From assembly GCA_031772625.1 (NCBI GenBank), contig CM062815.1, positions 115,018,989 through 115,082,988 on the forward strand: a DNA stretch of 64,000 bases, in the 5' to 3' direction. The notes beneath the pieces were generated by a model, which was not told the origin of the DNA, ran no database searches, and saw only the letters and a list, made by a program, of their open reading frames with translations. This DNA comes from Pinus tabuliformis (lineage: Eukaryota; Streptophyta; Pinopsida; Pinales; Pinaceae). The translations under genes were made by a program, and so were the position numbers. Positions within the stretch are counted from its first letter, which is position 1. Each line of letters starts with the position of its first letter. Shown here one piece after another: positions 45,851-56,142 of this stretch.

Positions 45851-47362
45851 TGCTCAACTCTTGTGGGCACGAGACTTCTGATTGGCCACTTCCCTACAAA
45901 AGTGGCCCAAAATTCGGCCACACCTACCAGACACTCTTGGAGGGTCAGCAAGTTCTAGATTTTCACCTCCAGGATGCCCTATTATGCCACCTAGGACACC
46001 TTTTTGTTCCTTCAACAGAGCGTGCCAAGATGATTTGGGAAGCACACTACAGTCGGGCCGCTGGGCATTTCGGGGTCGAGCAAACAGTGGCAGTACTGCA
46101 AAAGTATTTCTATTGGCCGAATCTTTGATAGGATGTCCAAAAGTACATAAGATCCTACACTTCCTGTGCTATTTCCAAACCGACCATCAAGAAGCAAGGT
46201 CTCTATACTCCGCTACCTACCCATATTCGACCTTGGGAATCCATCTCCATGGATTCAATGTCGAGTATTCCTTCTACTAAGCATGTCAACGACTGTGTTT
46301 TTGTAGTCGATGACAGACTCTGGAAGATGGCCATTATGTTGGCTTGCAATAAGAATATCAGATCAGAAGCCACTACTAAACTCTTCTTTGAACGGGTGTG
46401 GGTACACCTTGGGATCCCACAATCTATCATCTCAGATCAGGACATCAGGTTCCTCAGTACATTTTGGGCAAGTCTCTGGTCAATGCTGGACACCAAACTT
46501 ACTAAGTCCTCAACTTTCCATCCAAAAACTGATGGCCAGACAGAGGTCGTCAACAGGATGATCGCACACATTCTGCGCATGTACAACTCAAAGCATCCAC
46601 GCACATGGGATGAGAGCATCCCCTATGTCCAGCATAGCTATAACCAGGCTCTCCACAGCTCGACTAGCCACAACCCTTTTCAGGTGGGCTTGGGATTCTA
46701 GCCACTATGTCCCATTGTTGTGGTCACACCATTTGCAACTACTCATGCAAATTCAGCTCATGTCCAGTCTGAAACCGATAAGGCAAACAACTTCATTGAG
46801 CACATCCAACATATCCACCAACGATCCATGACATTCTAGATAAATGCAATGCCAAGTACAAGCAGCGACATGATCAACATCAGGTGCCAAACAAGTTTTA
46901 GGTGGGTGAAAAATTCTGGTTGCATTTGCAAAAGGAATGCCTTACCGGAGCCTATCAGAAACTCAAACCACTCCGATATGGTCCTTACACCATTACCAAG
47001 GTGGTGGGAGACAATGCATTTGAGCTCAGCATTCCCCTATTCCTTGGCCTGCACCGAGTGTTCAATGTGGACTGCCTTCGACCATACTTCCCACCATTGT
47101 TAGACACATCAGACATTGCAGAACATCTCACACCTACATAGTTAAATCTAGATTGCATGGAACAAACCACAATTGATCGGATCATGGACACGCAGATCAA
47201 GAACACCCAACAGGAAAGGATCCAGCTATATCGAGTTGTCAAAGCATGCCAACTCCTTCACTAGGGCAAGTGGCTCACTAGGGACCAAGTTTAGCAGAAG
47301 TTTCCTCATCTCATGGAGGAACTCAACGCAAGGGGGACCATTGCTTCCTAAGGGGGGAGGAA
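45851..47362 (+). pseudogene. A3 integrase and tail, broken
   Basis: HHCC region 46060-46180 with TGA TAG at 46126-46131. The core 46249-46701 is the longest open integrase core in the array, with MDSMSS, IISDQDI and TDGQTEVVNR. Uniquely among the four units it keeps an Arg codon (46393) where the others have TGA. It stops at TAG 46699. The GPY/F module follows at 46902-47141 behind TAG 46899. The tail and AAGGGGGGAGGAA (47350-47362) complete the unit. Confidence 0.85.
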
Positions 47363-47981
47363 TGATCCAGGTGGATATTGGTGGTCACCTACCTATTCCA
47401 CTTGGACCCCCAACACTGTCTCTTTCAATTTTTCGGTTTCCTTAATTGTAGCACAATTTACTATTTTTGGCAGTTTTTCGGGTTCTAAACTTCCGGAGCT
47501 CTTTTGAGGCCCTAAATGGCAGTTTTAGGGGAAATGGAGAGACTAGAAATGTTGAAAATTGACTTGTTGGTTTCTTTTGGCCTTCTCTTTGAGATCTTCG
47601 AAACGAGGTATTATGATAGCAAAACGAAGATCGTATTCCAAAGTTACGACCCCGAGGAGTTGATGTACCAATTTACCCAAACGGGACCCACAGTTTTGGC
47701 GCTTCATCTCCTATGGTTAGGTTTTTGGATGTTTAGGGTTTTCGATTGTTTCTCAATAATAAATAGGCCTTTGAGCTTCATTGTAACACAATTCAGAAGC
47801 ATGTAGCCGCCACATCTCTTCTCAGAGATAAGCTACCATCACCCGAGCTTGTCTTATTTCCATTCTGTTTGTAATCATATTTCATTATTTGATATTAATG
47901 AAATTAAGTGTTATTTCTACTGCATCTTTGTATTTATGGTTATATCTGTAATTTGTTGCGTTCTTGTTTAAATCCAGATTA
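47363..47981 (+). repeat. Gypsy-A LTR shared by A3 (3') and A4 (5')
   Basis: 619 bp, TGATCC start and AGATTA end. Followed by a primer-site remnant TGGTATAAAAG at 47983. Confidence 0.92.
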
Positions 47982-48112
47982 GTGGTATAAAAGAAATCTG
48001 CACTTTCTTTGTTTTTCTTTGCATGTCCCCAACGAGGTCGGGATATAATGACTTAGGGCTTGAACTTGTCGAACCTTTGCAAGACTAGCCTCGCAAATCC
48101 CAACGGCCTCCC

Positions 48113-49480
48113 ATGGCAGATGAAAAGAAGGACGAGGGGGCAGGAGATCCTATCAAAATCTTACTCAAAGAAGCCCTCGAGCGATAAAGGAACGCGATGA
48201 TGGACAACCTTGTCCAGATTCTTCAGTGGCTGCCCAAGGGCGACGCATCTACTTCCAGCATATACTCTGGGATTGCCACACCATTTAAGGTACAAGTTAA
48301 CTTTGACATTCCCATATTTGAGGGTTAGATAGATGCTGACGCTATAGATAAATGGTTAAATCTGCTAGAAGGATATTTTTCCGTTCATGATATTTCCAGC
48401 CGAGAAAAGATCACTTTTGTACTTCTCAAAGCAGACCCCCACATCAAGGACTAGTGGTAAACCTACTATGAGTAGAAGTATGAAAGTACGAACTCATTGT
48501 TTTCAGCTGCACGCGCTTGGAACTCGTTCCAGGATGCCATCAAGGCACAGTACTACCTTGTCAGGAGCTATGAGGATAAATACATAAAGTGGACAATGCT
48601 GCGACAGGGAAGGGACCAAGATGTACCAGAGTTTACCAATGTTTTTCATACCCTTCGTATGAAGTTGGGTATCAAGGATTCTTAGAACCGTTTGGTTCTC
48701 AAGTACGATGGCTGCCTACATAGGTACATCCAGGACGAGATGGAGTTCCTGAAAATATTCTCACTTGGCACAACATACTGATATGCTGTCAAGATCAAGA
48801 AAAAGTTTAAATAGAAGAAGTGAGACTTTGGATTTGTGAATATGAAGCAAGGGAAAGGTACTCCCAAACCGCAAAACAAAGGACAAAGCCAAGGTGGGGC
48901 GGCCCAATATAACCCTCCAAAGCCACAGCAAAGAACAACACCACGAAGCTGAATAAGGACACGGGAAAGTGGTGTGAGTTCCATAAGAGCTCCACTCAAA
49001 ACACAAGTGAGTGTCGGGCCAAGTAGTCACTGGTGGCCGAGCTAAAGGCTTTGGAATCAGATGCATGTTCCGACTCTAATTTAGAACCCAAAAAGGGGAA
49101 TAACAAAGGGAAGAAAATTATCAATGTGGAGCCCAACTCCATCATTGCCACCACGAAGATCCAAAAGGAGGAATCTGAAGATCCAGAGGAGGAGGAGTGC
49201 CTCTTCCACTCCCATATGTGGGTAAAGGGTTTCCCGCTACAGTTCATTGTCGACAGCGGGAGCCAAAAGAACCTCATTTTGGCAGAGGTCGTGAAGTGGC
49301 TAGGCTTACTGACCACAGCACATCCATAACCATACACCATCGGGTGGCTTCAGCAAGGACAAGATCTTCGTGTGAGCTAGCAATGCCGCCTCCCATACAG
49401 CATCAAGCCCTTCACGGATGAGGTATTATGTGACGTTGCTCCCCTTGATGTTTGAGATGTATTATTAGGCCAACCATACT
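48113..49480 (+). pseudogene. A4 gag and protease, broken
   Basis: ATG at 48113 opens MADEKKDEGAGDP. TAA at 48185, TAG at 48326, TAG codons near 48452-48474 and TAG 48683 interrupt. The knuckle reads WCEFHKSSTQN near 48975-49015, where the first His of the second half (THN) is Gln, so zinc binding is probably lost. The protease site FIVDSGS (about 49240-49262) is intact. The open stretch 49033-49329 ends at TAA after TAHP. Confidence 0.82.
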
Positions 49481-50650
49481 TATGGAAGCGACATTCTGTG
49501 TATGAGTCAAGGTCTCATGTTGTTATTGTTACTTTGGGAAATAAGTTGTACAGTATAACGGAGGTAGCACTGCCTATCGCCCTCTCTTTGGTTACTGCAA
49601 AACAACGCAGTAAGATCATTTTCAAAACCGGGAAATTTGTTTTCCTGATGATACGCCCTCAGGGAACGAAGAAGATGGTGGCCATGACCTCCAGACAGGG
49701 CCTTTCTCCATGACAAAAACAGATGGACAAGGTCATGGAGGAGTACGAGTACATCTTCATGTCCCTTGCAGGGGTGCCTCTGCACTGTCAGGTCAAGCAC
49801 TCCATCGATTTGACCTCAGGTGCGCCACTGCGCAATGGGCCAATCTATTGGCGTTCCATTCTAGAGAATAGCAAAATCAAGAGGCAGATTTAGAAGCTAT
49901 TGCAGAAAGGTCACATCCAACCGAGTCATCGCCCTGTGGGAGCCCAATCGTGTTGGTACAGAAGAAGGATGGGACTTGGAGACTTTGTATTGACTATCGG
50001 GCACTGAACAAGATCATTGTTTGGAATAGGTACCCGATCCCACAGATTGATGACCTTTTGGACCAACTGAAGGGGGGAAAATATTTCAGCAAGATTGACT
50101 TGAAGTCAGGATATCACCAGGTACTAATCGAACCCTCTGATGTGTGGAAGACTACCTTCAAAGCCAAGGAGGGCCTTTTCGAATGGATGGTTATGCCTTT
50201 CGGGTTGACGAATGCTCCTGCAACCTTCATGAGGCTAATGGATGACATGTTGCGGCCATTCACTAACTCATTTGTAGTGGTATACTTGGATGACATCCTG
50301 ATCTTCGTCCAGAGTTGGGAAGAGCACCTCCACCACATCTGACAGGTTCTCCAAATACTGCGACAACACAAGCTATGTGCCAATTTGGAGAAATGCACTT
50401 TTGGCATGACCCAGGTTCAGTGTCTGGGATACATTATTGATGAAATGGGGGTTCATGTGGATCCAACCAAGATCCAAGTCATCCAGGATTGGCCAGCTCC
50501 AACCACTTTGACAGAGCTCCGTAGGTTTCTGGGTCTTGTCAATTTCTACCGCAAGTTCATGTTGGGATTCTCTCATATCACTTGGCCATTGAGTCAAGTC
50601 ACCAAGGGAGGAGTGAAAGAAAAATTCTTTTGGTCTGAATATCAACAGAA
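49481..50650 (+). pseudogene. A4 reverse transcriptase, best preserved in the array
   Basis: Spacer 49498-49713, then HSIDLTSG (49797). From 49950 to 50342 RT is open: [42 protein letters not shown] and YLDDILIF (YLDD at 50283-50294). A TGA at 50340 separates it from the connection (50385 onward, GYIIDEMGVHVDPTK, RRFLGLVNFYRKF). A missing base near 49925 shifts the N-terminal part. It is the best single unit for deducing the family. Confidence 0.88.
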
Positions 50651-51097
50651 GGCATTCACAGAGTTGAAACATTGCCTCTGCTCTGCACCAATGCTCACAT
50701 TACCAGACTTACAGCCATTTGAGATCGAGATAGATGGCTCTAACTATGCTATTGGGGCAGTCCTTGCTCAACAGGGGCATCCAGTGGCATATCAAAGTGA
50801 GACACTTTCAGACACAGTCCAGAAGTATCCCACATCTGAAAAAGAGATGTATTCCATTGTGCAGGCTTGCTGACAATGGAAGCATTACATTTTGGGGAAG
50901 GAAACAGTCATCCACATAGACCACCGACCCCTGCAGTTCATACAGACACAAGGGAAGTTGCAGAGTGATTGCCATCAGAAGTGGTCCACATACATGCAAC
51001 AGTTCCATTTGAATATCAAGTATAAGAAGGGAATCACCAATAATGTTGCAGAGTGCCTCAACTGACCACCGATCATGACATTAACCACCATGCTCAA
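50651..51097 (+). pseudogene. A4 RNase H, interrupted by solo LTR F
   Basis: The first catalytic motif reads EIDGSNYAIG, Ala of DAS replaced by Gly. TGA at 50871 and TGA near 51064 break it, and VIHIDHRPLQF replaces the usual HTDH. Sequence stops at CTCAA (51093-51097) where F is inserted. Confidence 0.83.
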
Positions 51098-52170
51098 TGT
51101 AGAAATTCCCACCTGTAGATCACCTGATAATGCAATATACTAAAGCAAAATACTTGATCCGCTTGTACAAACAATTATGCAGAAGCTTAATTGAATTGAG
51201 AAAGATCAATTGAACACATAACTGATAAGAAGAAATCAATCACACATAACACAAAAGAAATAACCTAGGGAAAGCCTCAGCCTAAAACCCCAACTCTGTA
51301 TTATCATACAAGTGGAAATATAGCCAGTATTACAAAAAGAATCAGCTCAAAAGCTATCCTGCTCTCTCTGCCATACCTTTGTTGCTCATAGACAGTCAAA
51401 GGCCTCTCTCAAACCTCTTGATCTGCCCTCCAAGCCTCCTATTTCTTTGTGCAAATTTTGATTGGGGTCTAGTGCCGTCACTTGTGTGAATTGGCCTCTT
51501 CACACACTCACTAACCTCTGATCCAATTACGCAGTTCTGAAGGAGAAAATCCTTCTCCATGGATGAGCTTCCTTTATAGGAAAAATCCATCCAACTGATA
51601 GTACACTGTCCCTCCTCTTATCTCAACTGGGTCTCTGTTTGAACTAACATGCATGAGTTATTCATGAGAGAATATTCAGTTATCTGAAATGCAACAGTTA
51701 TATGCAAGCATGCATTAACTAATTGAGCTCACATTAATTTAAACAAATTGTTTAAATTAATCTAATTGGACTTGACTCAGTTAACTGAGCCAAATAATTA
51801 CATCTCAAATTAGAACTCATCCTTATCTCTTTAACTGATAGATAAATTCCTCAATTAATAGAGAAACTATTGCATGTCCTCACATAGACTTCATGTTTGA
51901 TTTTTCACAACTAATTAACTCATGGTGAATTAATTAATTTATTTTCAAACAGCTGTTAAATTCAAATTCGAATTTTACTTCCTATTTTTAGTCCAAGGAC
52001 TGACTAAAATAGTAATCCATCCTGAACTGCTAAAAATAGCAATTATATTTTTAGCACTTCCATTTTTCATTCCCTGTTGCTCAATGCAGCATTGGTACCC
52101 AAACTTCTATTTATAGCAATGCTATTTTTAGCACTTCTATTTTTAGCATTTCTTGTTGCTATTTTCAACA
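51098..52170 (-). mobile_element. Element F: solo copia-type LTR, minus strand
   Basis: 1,073 bp with TGTAGAAATT at the left and TTTTCAACA at the right, flanked by the exact duplication CTCAA (51093-51097, 52171-52175). There is no internal region, so it is a solo LTR left by LTR-LTR recombination. Reverse-complemented, its ends (TGTTGAAAATAGCAACAAG and AATTTCTACA) resemble those of element E, as do its (G/A)CTATTTTTAG words, so it is probably a relative of E inserted in the opposite direction. It holds a 29-bp perfect odd palindrome at 51733-51761. Confidence 0.88.
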
Positions 52171-52175
52171 CTCAA

Positions 52176-53460
52176 CTCTTGTGGGCACGAGACTTCTGAT
52201 TGGCCACTTCTCTACAAAAGAAACCTAGAAATCGGCCACACCTACTAGACGCTCTTGGAGGGTCAACAAGTTCCAAATTTTCACCTCCAGGATGCCCTAT
52301 TATGCCACCTCGGACACCTTTGTGTTCCTTCAAGAGAGCGTGCCAAGATGATCTGGGAAGCACACTACAGTCGGTCCGCTGGGCATTTTGGGGTCGAGAA
52401 AACGGTGGCAGTACTGCAGAAGAATTTCTATTGGACGAATCTTCGATAGGATGTTGGGAACTACATCAAATCCTGCACTGCCCGTGCTATTGCCAAACTG
52501 ACCATCAAGAAGCAAGTTCTCTATACTCCACTGCCTACCCCTAGTTGACCTTGGGAATCCATCTCCATGAATTACATGTCGGGTCTTCCTTATACTAAGC
52601 ATGGAAACGACTATGTTTTTGTAGTCGTCGACAGGTTCTCAAAGATGGCCATTATGGTGTCCTGCAAGAAGAATATCACAGCGGAAGCCACTACTAAACT
52701 CTCCTTTGAATGAGTGTGGGTAAACTTTGGGATCCCACAATCTATCATCTTAGATCGGGACAACATGTTCCTCAGTACATTTTGGTCCAGTCTCCGGCCG
52801 ATGCTGGACATCAAACTCACTAAGTCCATAGCTTTCCATCCCCAAATTGATGGCCATACAAAGGTCATCCACAGGATGATCGTACACATTCTGCGCATGT
52901 ACAACTCAAAGAATCCACGAACATGGGATGAGAGCCTCCCCTATGTCTAGCACAGCTATAACCGGGCTCTCCATAGCTCGACTCGCCACAACCCTTTTTA
53001 GGTGGGATTGGGATTTCAGCCAATATGTCCCATTGATGTAGCCATGCCATTTGAAACTACTCAGGAATATTTGACTCATGTCCAGTCTGGGACCGATAAG
53101 ACAAACAACTTCATTGAGCACATCCAACATATCCGCTAGTAGGTCCACGACATTCTGGAGAAATCACATGCCAAGTAAAAGCAGCGACATGATCAACATC
53201 GGTTGCCACACAAGTTTTAGGTGGGTGACAAAGTCTGGTTGCATTTTCAAAAGGAACACCTTACCGGAGCCTATCGAAAACGCAGACCACTTTGATATGG
53301 TCCTTACACCATTACCAAGGCGGTGGGCGACAATGCATTTGAGCTCATCGTTCACCCATTCCTTGGCCTGCACCCAATGTTCAATGTGGACCGCCTTCGA
53401 CCATACTTCCCACCATTGGTAGAAACATCAGACATTGCAGAAAAACTCACACCTACAGAG
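52176..53460 (+). pseudogene. A4 integrase, broken, cut by element G
   Basis: Resumes at TCTTGTGGGCACG. In the HHCC domain the second Cys pair is spoiled (CTARAIAK) and TAG 52447 interrupts. The core has MNYMSG instead of MDYM (first catalytic Asp to Asn), ILDRDN, and DGHTKVIHR where the catalytic Glu is Lys. TGA 52711 and TAG codons at 52948, 52999, 53137 and 53140 follow. The GPY/F module (53218-53450) ends at TPTE where G begins. Confidence 0.83.
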
Positions 53461-53885
53461 TGTTGTGGCCAGCAAAAACCCCCCTTCTTATTTGGTGTTA
53501 TTACTAATACTAAATAAGTGGGGACCCTTAGTCAAAAAATTTAAAAATTAATTAGTGCTTGCATTTCCTTTTTAATAAAACTTACCATCATAAACTAAGG
53601 AACATACCCTTGAAAAATCTAAAAAGTTTAAGTTTCATGATAAGGTAAGGCAAAATCTTTCCTTAAGAAAAATCGCATCGCAAAAAGGATAACAGGATAC
53701 CTCCTTGCAAGCCGAATTCTAAAATTGCGAGATCGCGATGCGAGACTACAAACGTATATCGCATCACATGCATCAAAGACCGCTTACCTGAAAAAACTTA
53801 AATCATCGATATGTGATGGCATATATCGCAAAATTGCATTTCGCAGAAAACACTTTAACAGAAAATTGTCATATGCCATGCTCCT

Positions 53886-54010
53886 GCGATATTGCGATAT
53901 TGCGATTTGCGATAGAGTGGCAAGGCGATATTACGGGTAAAGCGATATAGCGATGTTGCGATTCTGCTATGTTGCGATCTACGATATTGCAAAGCAAATC
54001 ACAAAATCGC
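53886..54010 (+). repeat. GCGATATT-type short repeat block in element G LTR
   Basis: Many near-copies of GCGATATT, GCGATGTT and TTGCGAT, including two exact consecutive 8-bp units at 53886. Sparser GCGAT/ATCGC words extend upstream to about 53675. The block recurs in the 3' LTR at about 63641-63770. Confidence 0.8.
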
Positions 54011-54173
54011 TTCATCGCAGATCTTTCAAGCTCGTTGTTCAAAAAATTATTTTCCATAAACCGAGACCTGGTTATGTGCTTTAATGCTAATTAATGAGTT
54101 AGTTGCCAGTTGTTAATGAAATATGGTTTTGTACTTATCGAAAAGCCAATTCACGTAAGGTGGTATATTTTAT

Positions 54174-54755
54174 ATGTCTTCAACATTTAAAGCTTTCTCG
54201 TCACCTTTCCTTATCATTACTCTCACCTTACTTGTAAACTGGAGGAATGAAGAACAAAGAATTATACAGAACAGTAGACAGGATATTATGGGGAAGAAAG
54301 GCAAAGCTCCGAGCTCTGAATACAAAGAAATGATGCCCCTGTATACAGACACCGCCTGTAACAGAGATGCTGGTATTACTACTTGGGAAGGCATGTATAA
54401 TCTACTTGAAGAAGAGAATCCCAAGGTGATGGAGGTTACGGGTATTGCTGGCTCACATGGTTCTTCTAAGGCATCCATTACAGAGCTAGCTTGTTCGTTC
54501 TTACACAGGATAGCGGCGAGGCCCAAAATTCTCCCATACACAGACATGGTTAAATGGGTACTGGACAACACTGACATCAAAAACAGACAATTTAAAACTC
54601 AGGGTCAAGAGCTTACGGAATCATTATTTTCACAAAATTTGAGCTTTATATCCACTAAAAGAAAATGCGCAAAAGGCAAAAAATGCACCAAGGAAGCCCG
54701 GATCAAGAAACAGAGGCAGTTTCCGATGCGCGATTCGTTGGGCAAAACTTCTTGA
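54174..54755 (+). CDS. Uncharacterised 193-aa ORF inside the element G 5' LTR
   Basis: An open frame of 194 codons from ATG 54174. A later start at MGKKGKAPSS (54288) is possible. It begins with a hydrophobic stretch (FLIITLTLLV, residues ~12-21) and ends in a strongly basic Lys/Arg/Cys tail (KRKCAKGKKCTKEARIKK). I recognise no domain. Its first 23 or so codons also lie in the visible part of the 3' LTR, so the ORF appears to be part of the LTR itself. A Gln/Lys-rich frame at 54882-55175 follows and could be a second exon or separate remnant. Captured host sequence, a decayed element ORF or chance are all possible. Confidence 0.4.
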   Translation: MSSTFKAFSSPFLIITLTLLVNWRNEEQRIIQNSRQDIMGKKGKAPSSEYKEMMPLYTDTACNRDAGITTWEGMYNLLEEENPKVMEVTGIAGSHGSSKASITELACSFLHRIAARPKILPYTDMVKWVLDNTDIKNRQFKTQGQELTESLFSQNLSFISTKRKCAKGKKCTKEARIKKQRQFPMRDSLGKTS

Positions 54756-54881
54756 AAAGGAAAGCTTCTAATTGCTCAGTCACCTGTAAGCCCAGAAATT
54801 TGTAAAAAGAACATTAGAGGTTAAATAAAAAGTAAAACTTGAATCCTAAAACTAGTAGTAATTGTCCAAAACATCTTCAAT

Positions 54882-55175
54882 ATGGTATGTACGAATGAAC
54901 AACAATTGCAGATAGGCTGGAGGCAGAAGACTCAAGAAAAGGCAGAATTAATCCAAAGGTTAACCAAGTTGAATTGGGATTATTACTGGGCATACTTGGT
55001 AAAACCACACAGCCAGTGCATGACTCTCAAGTGTATCATCAATTCTGCTGAGAAGATAGTGCCAACTCTTGCCGATTCTGTTTTCACAGCACAGCTAAAA
55101 TCGGAATTCGGCCAACCGACTCTTCTCAAACAAATGTTGAATGCGTGCGATTTCAAGGAGCAGATACATAAATAA
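54882..55175 (+). CDS. Uncharacterised 97-aa ORF in element G LTR
   Basis: Starts MVCTNEQQLQIGWRQK and contains LTKLNWDYYWAYLVK and CIINSAEKIVPTLADSV, which look protein-like rather than low complexity. No family recognised. It lies 126 bases after the preceding ORF (same frame class), with a TGA between, so they may be pieces of one gene. Confidence 0.3.
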   Translation: MVCTNEQQLQIGWRQKTQEKAELIQRLTKLNWDYYWAYLVKPHSQCMTLKCIINSAEKIVPTLADSVFTAQLKSEFGQPTLLKQMLNACDFKEQIHK

Positions 55176-55305
55176 TTAGTTAGTAGTTTTAATTTTAGAT
55201 TCAGTTTTAGTTTTAATTTTGTTTTATTTTTGCCAGAAATAAGGACGGTCATTTAAACCACATCCTACATTTTTGTAATAAGTTATTTTTAGATTTAGTT
55301 AGTAG

Positions 55306-55313
55306 TATTTAAA
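55306..55313 (+). promoter_or_regulatory. Possible TATA box in element G LTR
   Basis: TATTTAAA followed by AACCCTTCTCATGC, about 0.8 kb before the LTR end. AATGAATGG near 55403 could be a polyadenylation signal. Inference from composition only. Confidence 0.3.
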
Positions 55314-56112
55314 CCCTTCTCATGCATTTAGAGAAGGGTCCTGAAATTTGTCAAAAACTTATCCCCAAAACATGCACTTTTGTACCCTCTGAGGAGGTTT
55401 TGATGAATGAATGGAACATGATTTAGTGATATCTGCATTTAATATCTACTACTAATGTTGCACTTTTGTACTCTTAGTGGATGTTGGATTAAAAAGAGAT
55501 AAATCATTATCGCTTGAAGCTCATGAGTAGAACTAGTTATAAATGGTACTTCTATCTCTTAACTATTTTTGCCTTTGTGTTAAAAGTGATATTCATGTTC
55601 AGTTATTTATATATTGATGCATGAATGCTTGAGTTATCATTTGGCACTTTTGTATGGTGATAGCTATTTATTTATGCTTAGTGTATGGGTAGATTATTAT
55701 GCGATATGCCTTTCACAACTGTTTTGTCTAACTTTTTATACGAAGTGGTTCATCTTTATTGAATTCTTTTCTCATAAAAGTTTAATGATCTTTATTACTA
55801 ATTGTTATTTGAAATCATTTTAGATCACATGACAGAAAGATTACATCCCGGGTTAGTATAGAATTAGATATTTCTGTTTATTAGAATACAATTTGCATGT
55901 TATTAGATTAGAGTTAGAATTAGAGCATCTCACTTAGGAACTTTTAGAAAGGAAATATCAATTCTTCACACACACACACATAAATTGGGAAACTGGTCCC
56001 ATATCCCCAGTCAGACCCACTATACCAAACGGAAAAGAAGCTGCTAACCAAGTTCCGGACCGGGTGGGTATCCCCCTTGTTGTAGACCCGATTTTCGGGG
56101 CTTCAACATATT

Positions 56113-56128
56113 TGGCGCTAGAAGGAGG
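56113..56128 (+). other. Element G primer-binding site (tRNA not assigned)
   Basis: TGGCGCTAGAAGGAGG lies five bases after the inferred LTR end. The TGGCGC start fits a tRNA 3' CCA end, but I cannot name the tRNA with confidence. Confidence 0.6.
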
Positions 56129-56142
56129 GCCTCGAACTGTGA

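Larger units (their letters stand above)
43046..47981 (+). mobile_element. Gypsy-A unit 3 (A3), uninterrupted but lacking RT
   Basis: LTR 43046-43664, internal 43665-47362, LTR 47363-47981. It has no later insertion, but its internal region is 3,698 bp because about 0.91 kb covering RT is deleted at about 45444. Gag, protease, RNase H and integrase remnants remain in order. Confidence 0.92.
47363..53460 (+). mobile_element. Gypsy-A unit 4 (A4), interrupted by solo LTR F and element G
   Basis: LTR 47363-47981, gag from 48113, the best preserved RT of the array at 49950-50342, RNase H to 51097, integrase 52176-53460. F interrupts between RNase H and integrase. Element G inserts before the tail, so the 3' end and next LTR would lie beyond the window. 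Confidence 0.88.
53461..56108 (+). repeat. Element G 5' LTR (about 2.65 kb)
   Basis: The start is defined by the repeat at 63217. The end is inferred from GGGGCTTCAACA followed by a primer-like site at 56113; only the first ~784 bp are confirmed by the visible 3' LTR. It contains the GCGAT-rich block (53886-54010), two open frames (54174-54755, 54882-55175), a TATTTAAA at 55306-55313 and a short CA run near 55968-55979. Confidence 0.68.

Noticed and set aside
1-53460. Interpretation of A1-A4 as four independent adjacent insertions
   Set aside because: Only one LTR is present between neighbours and no flanking host bases or target duplications are found.
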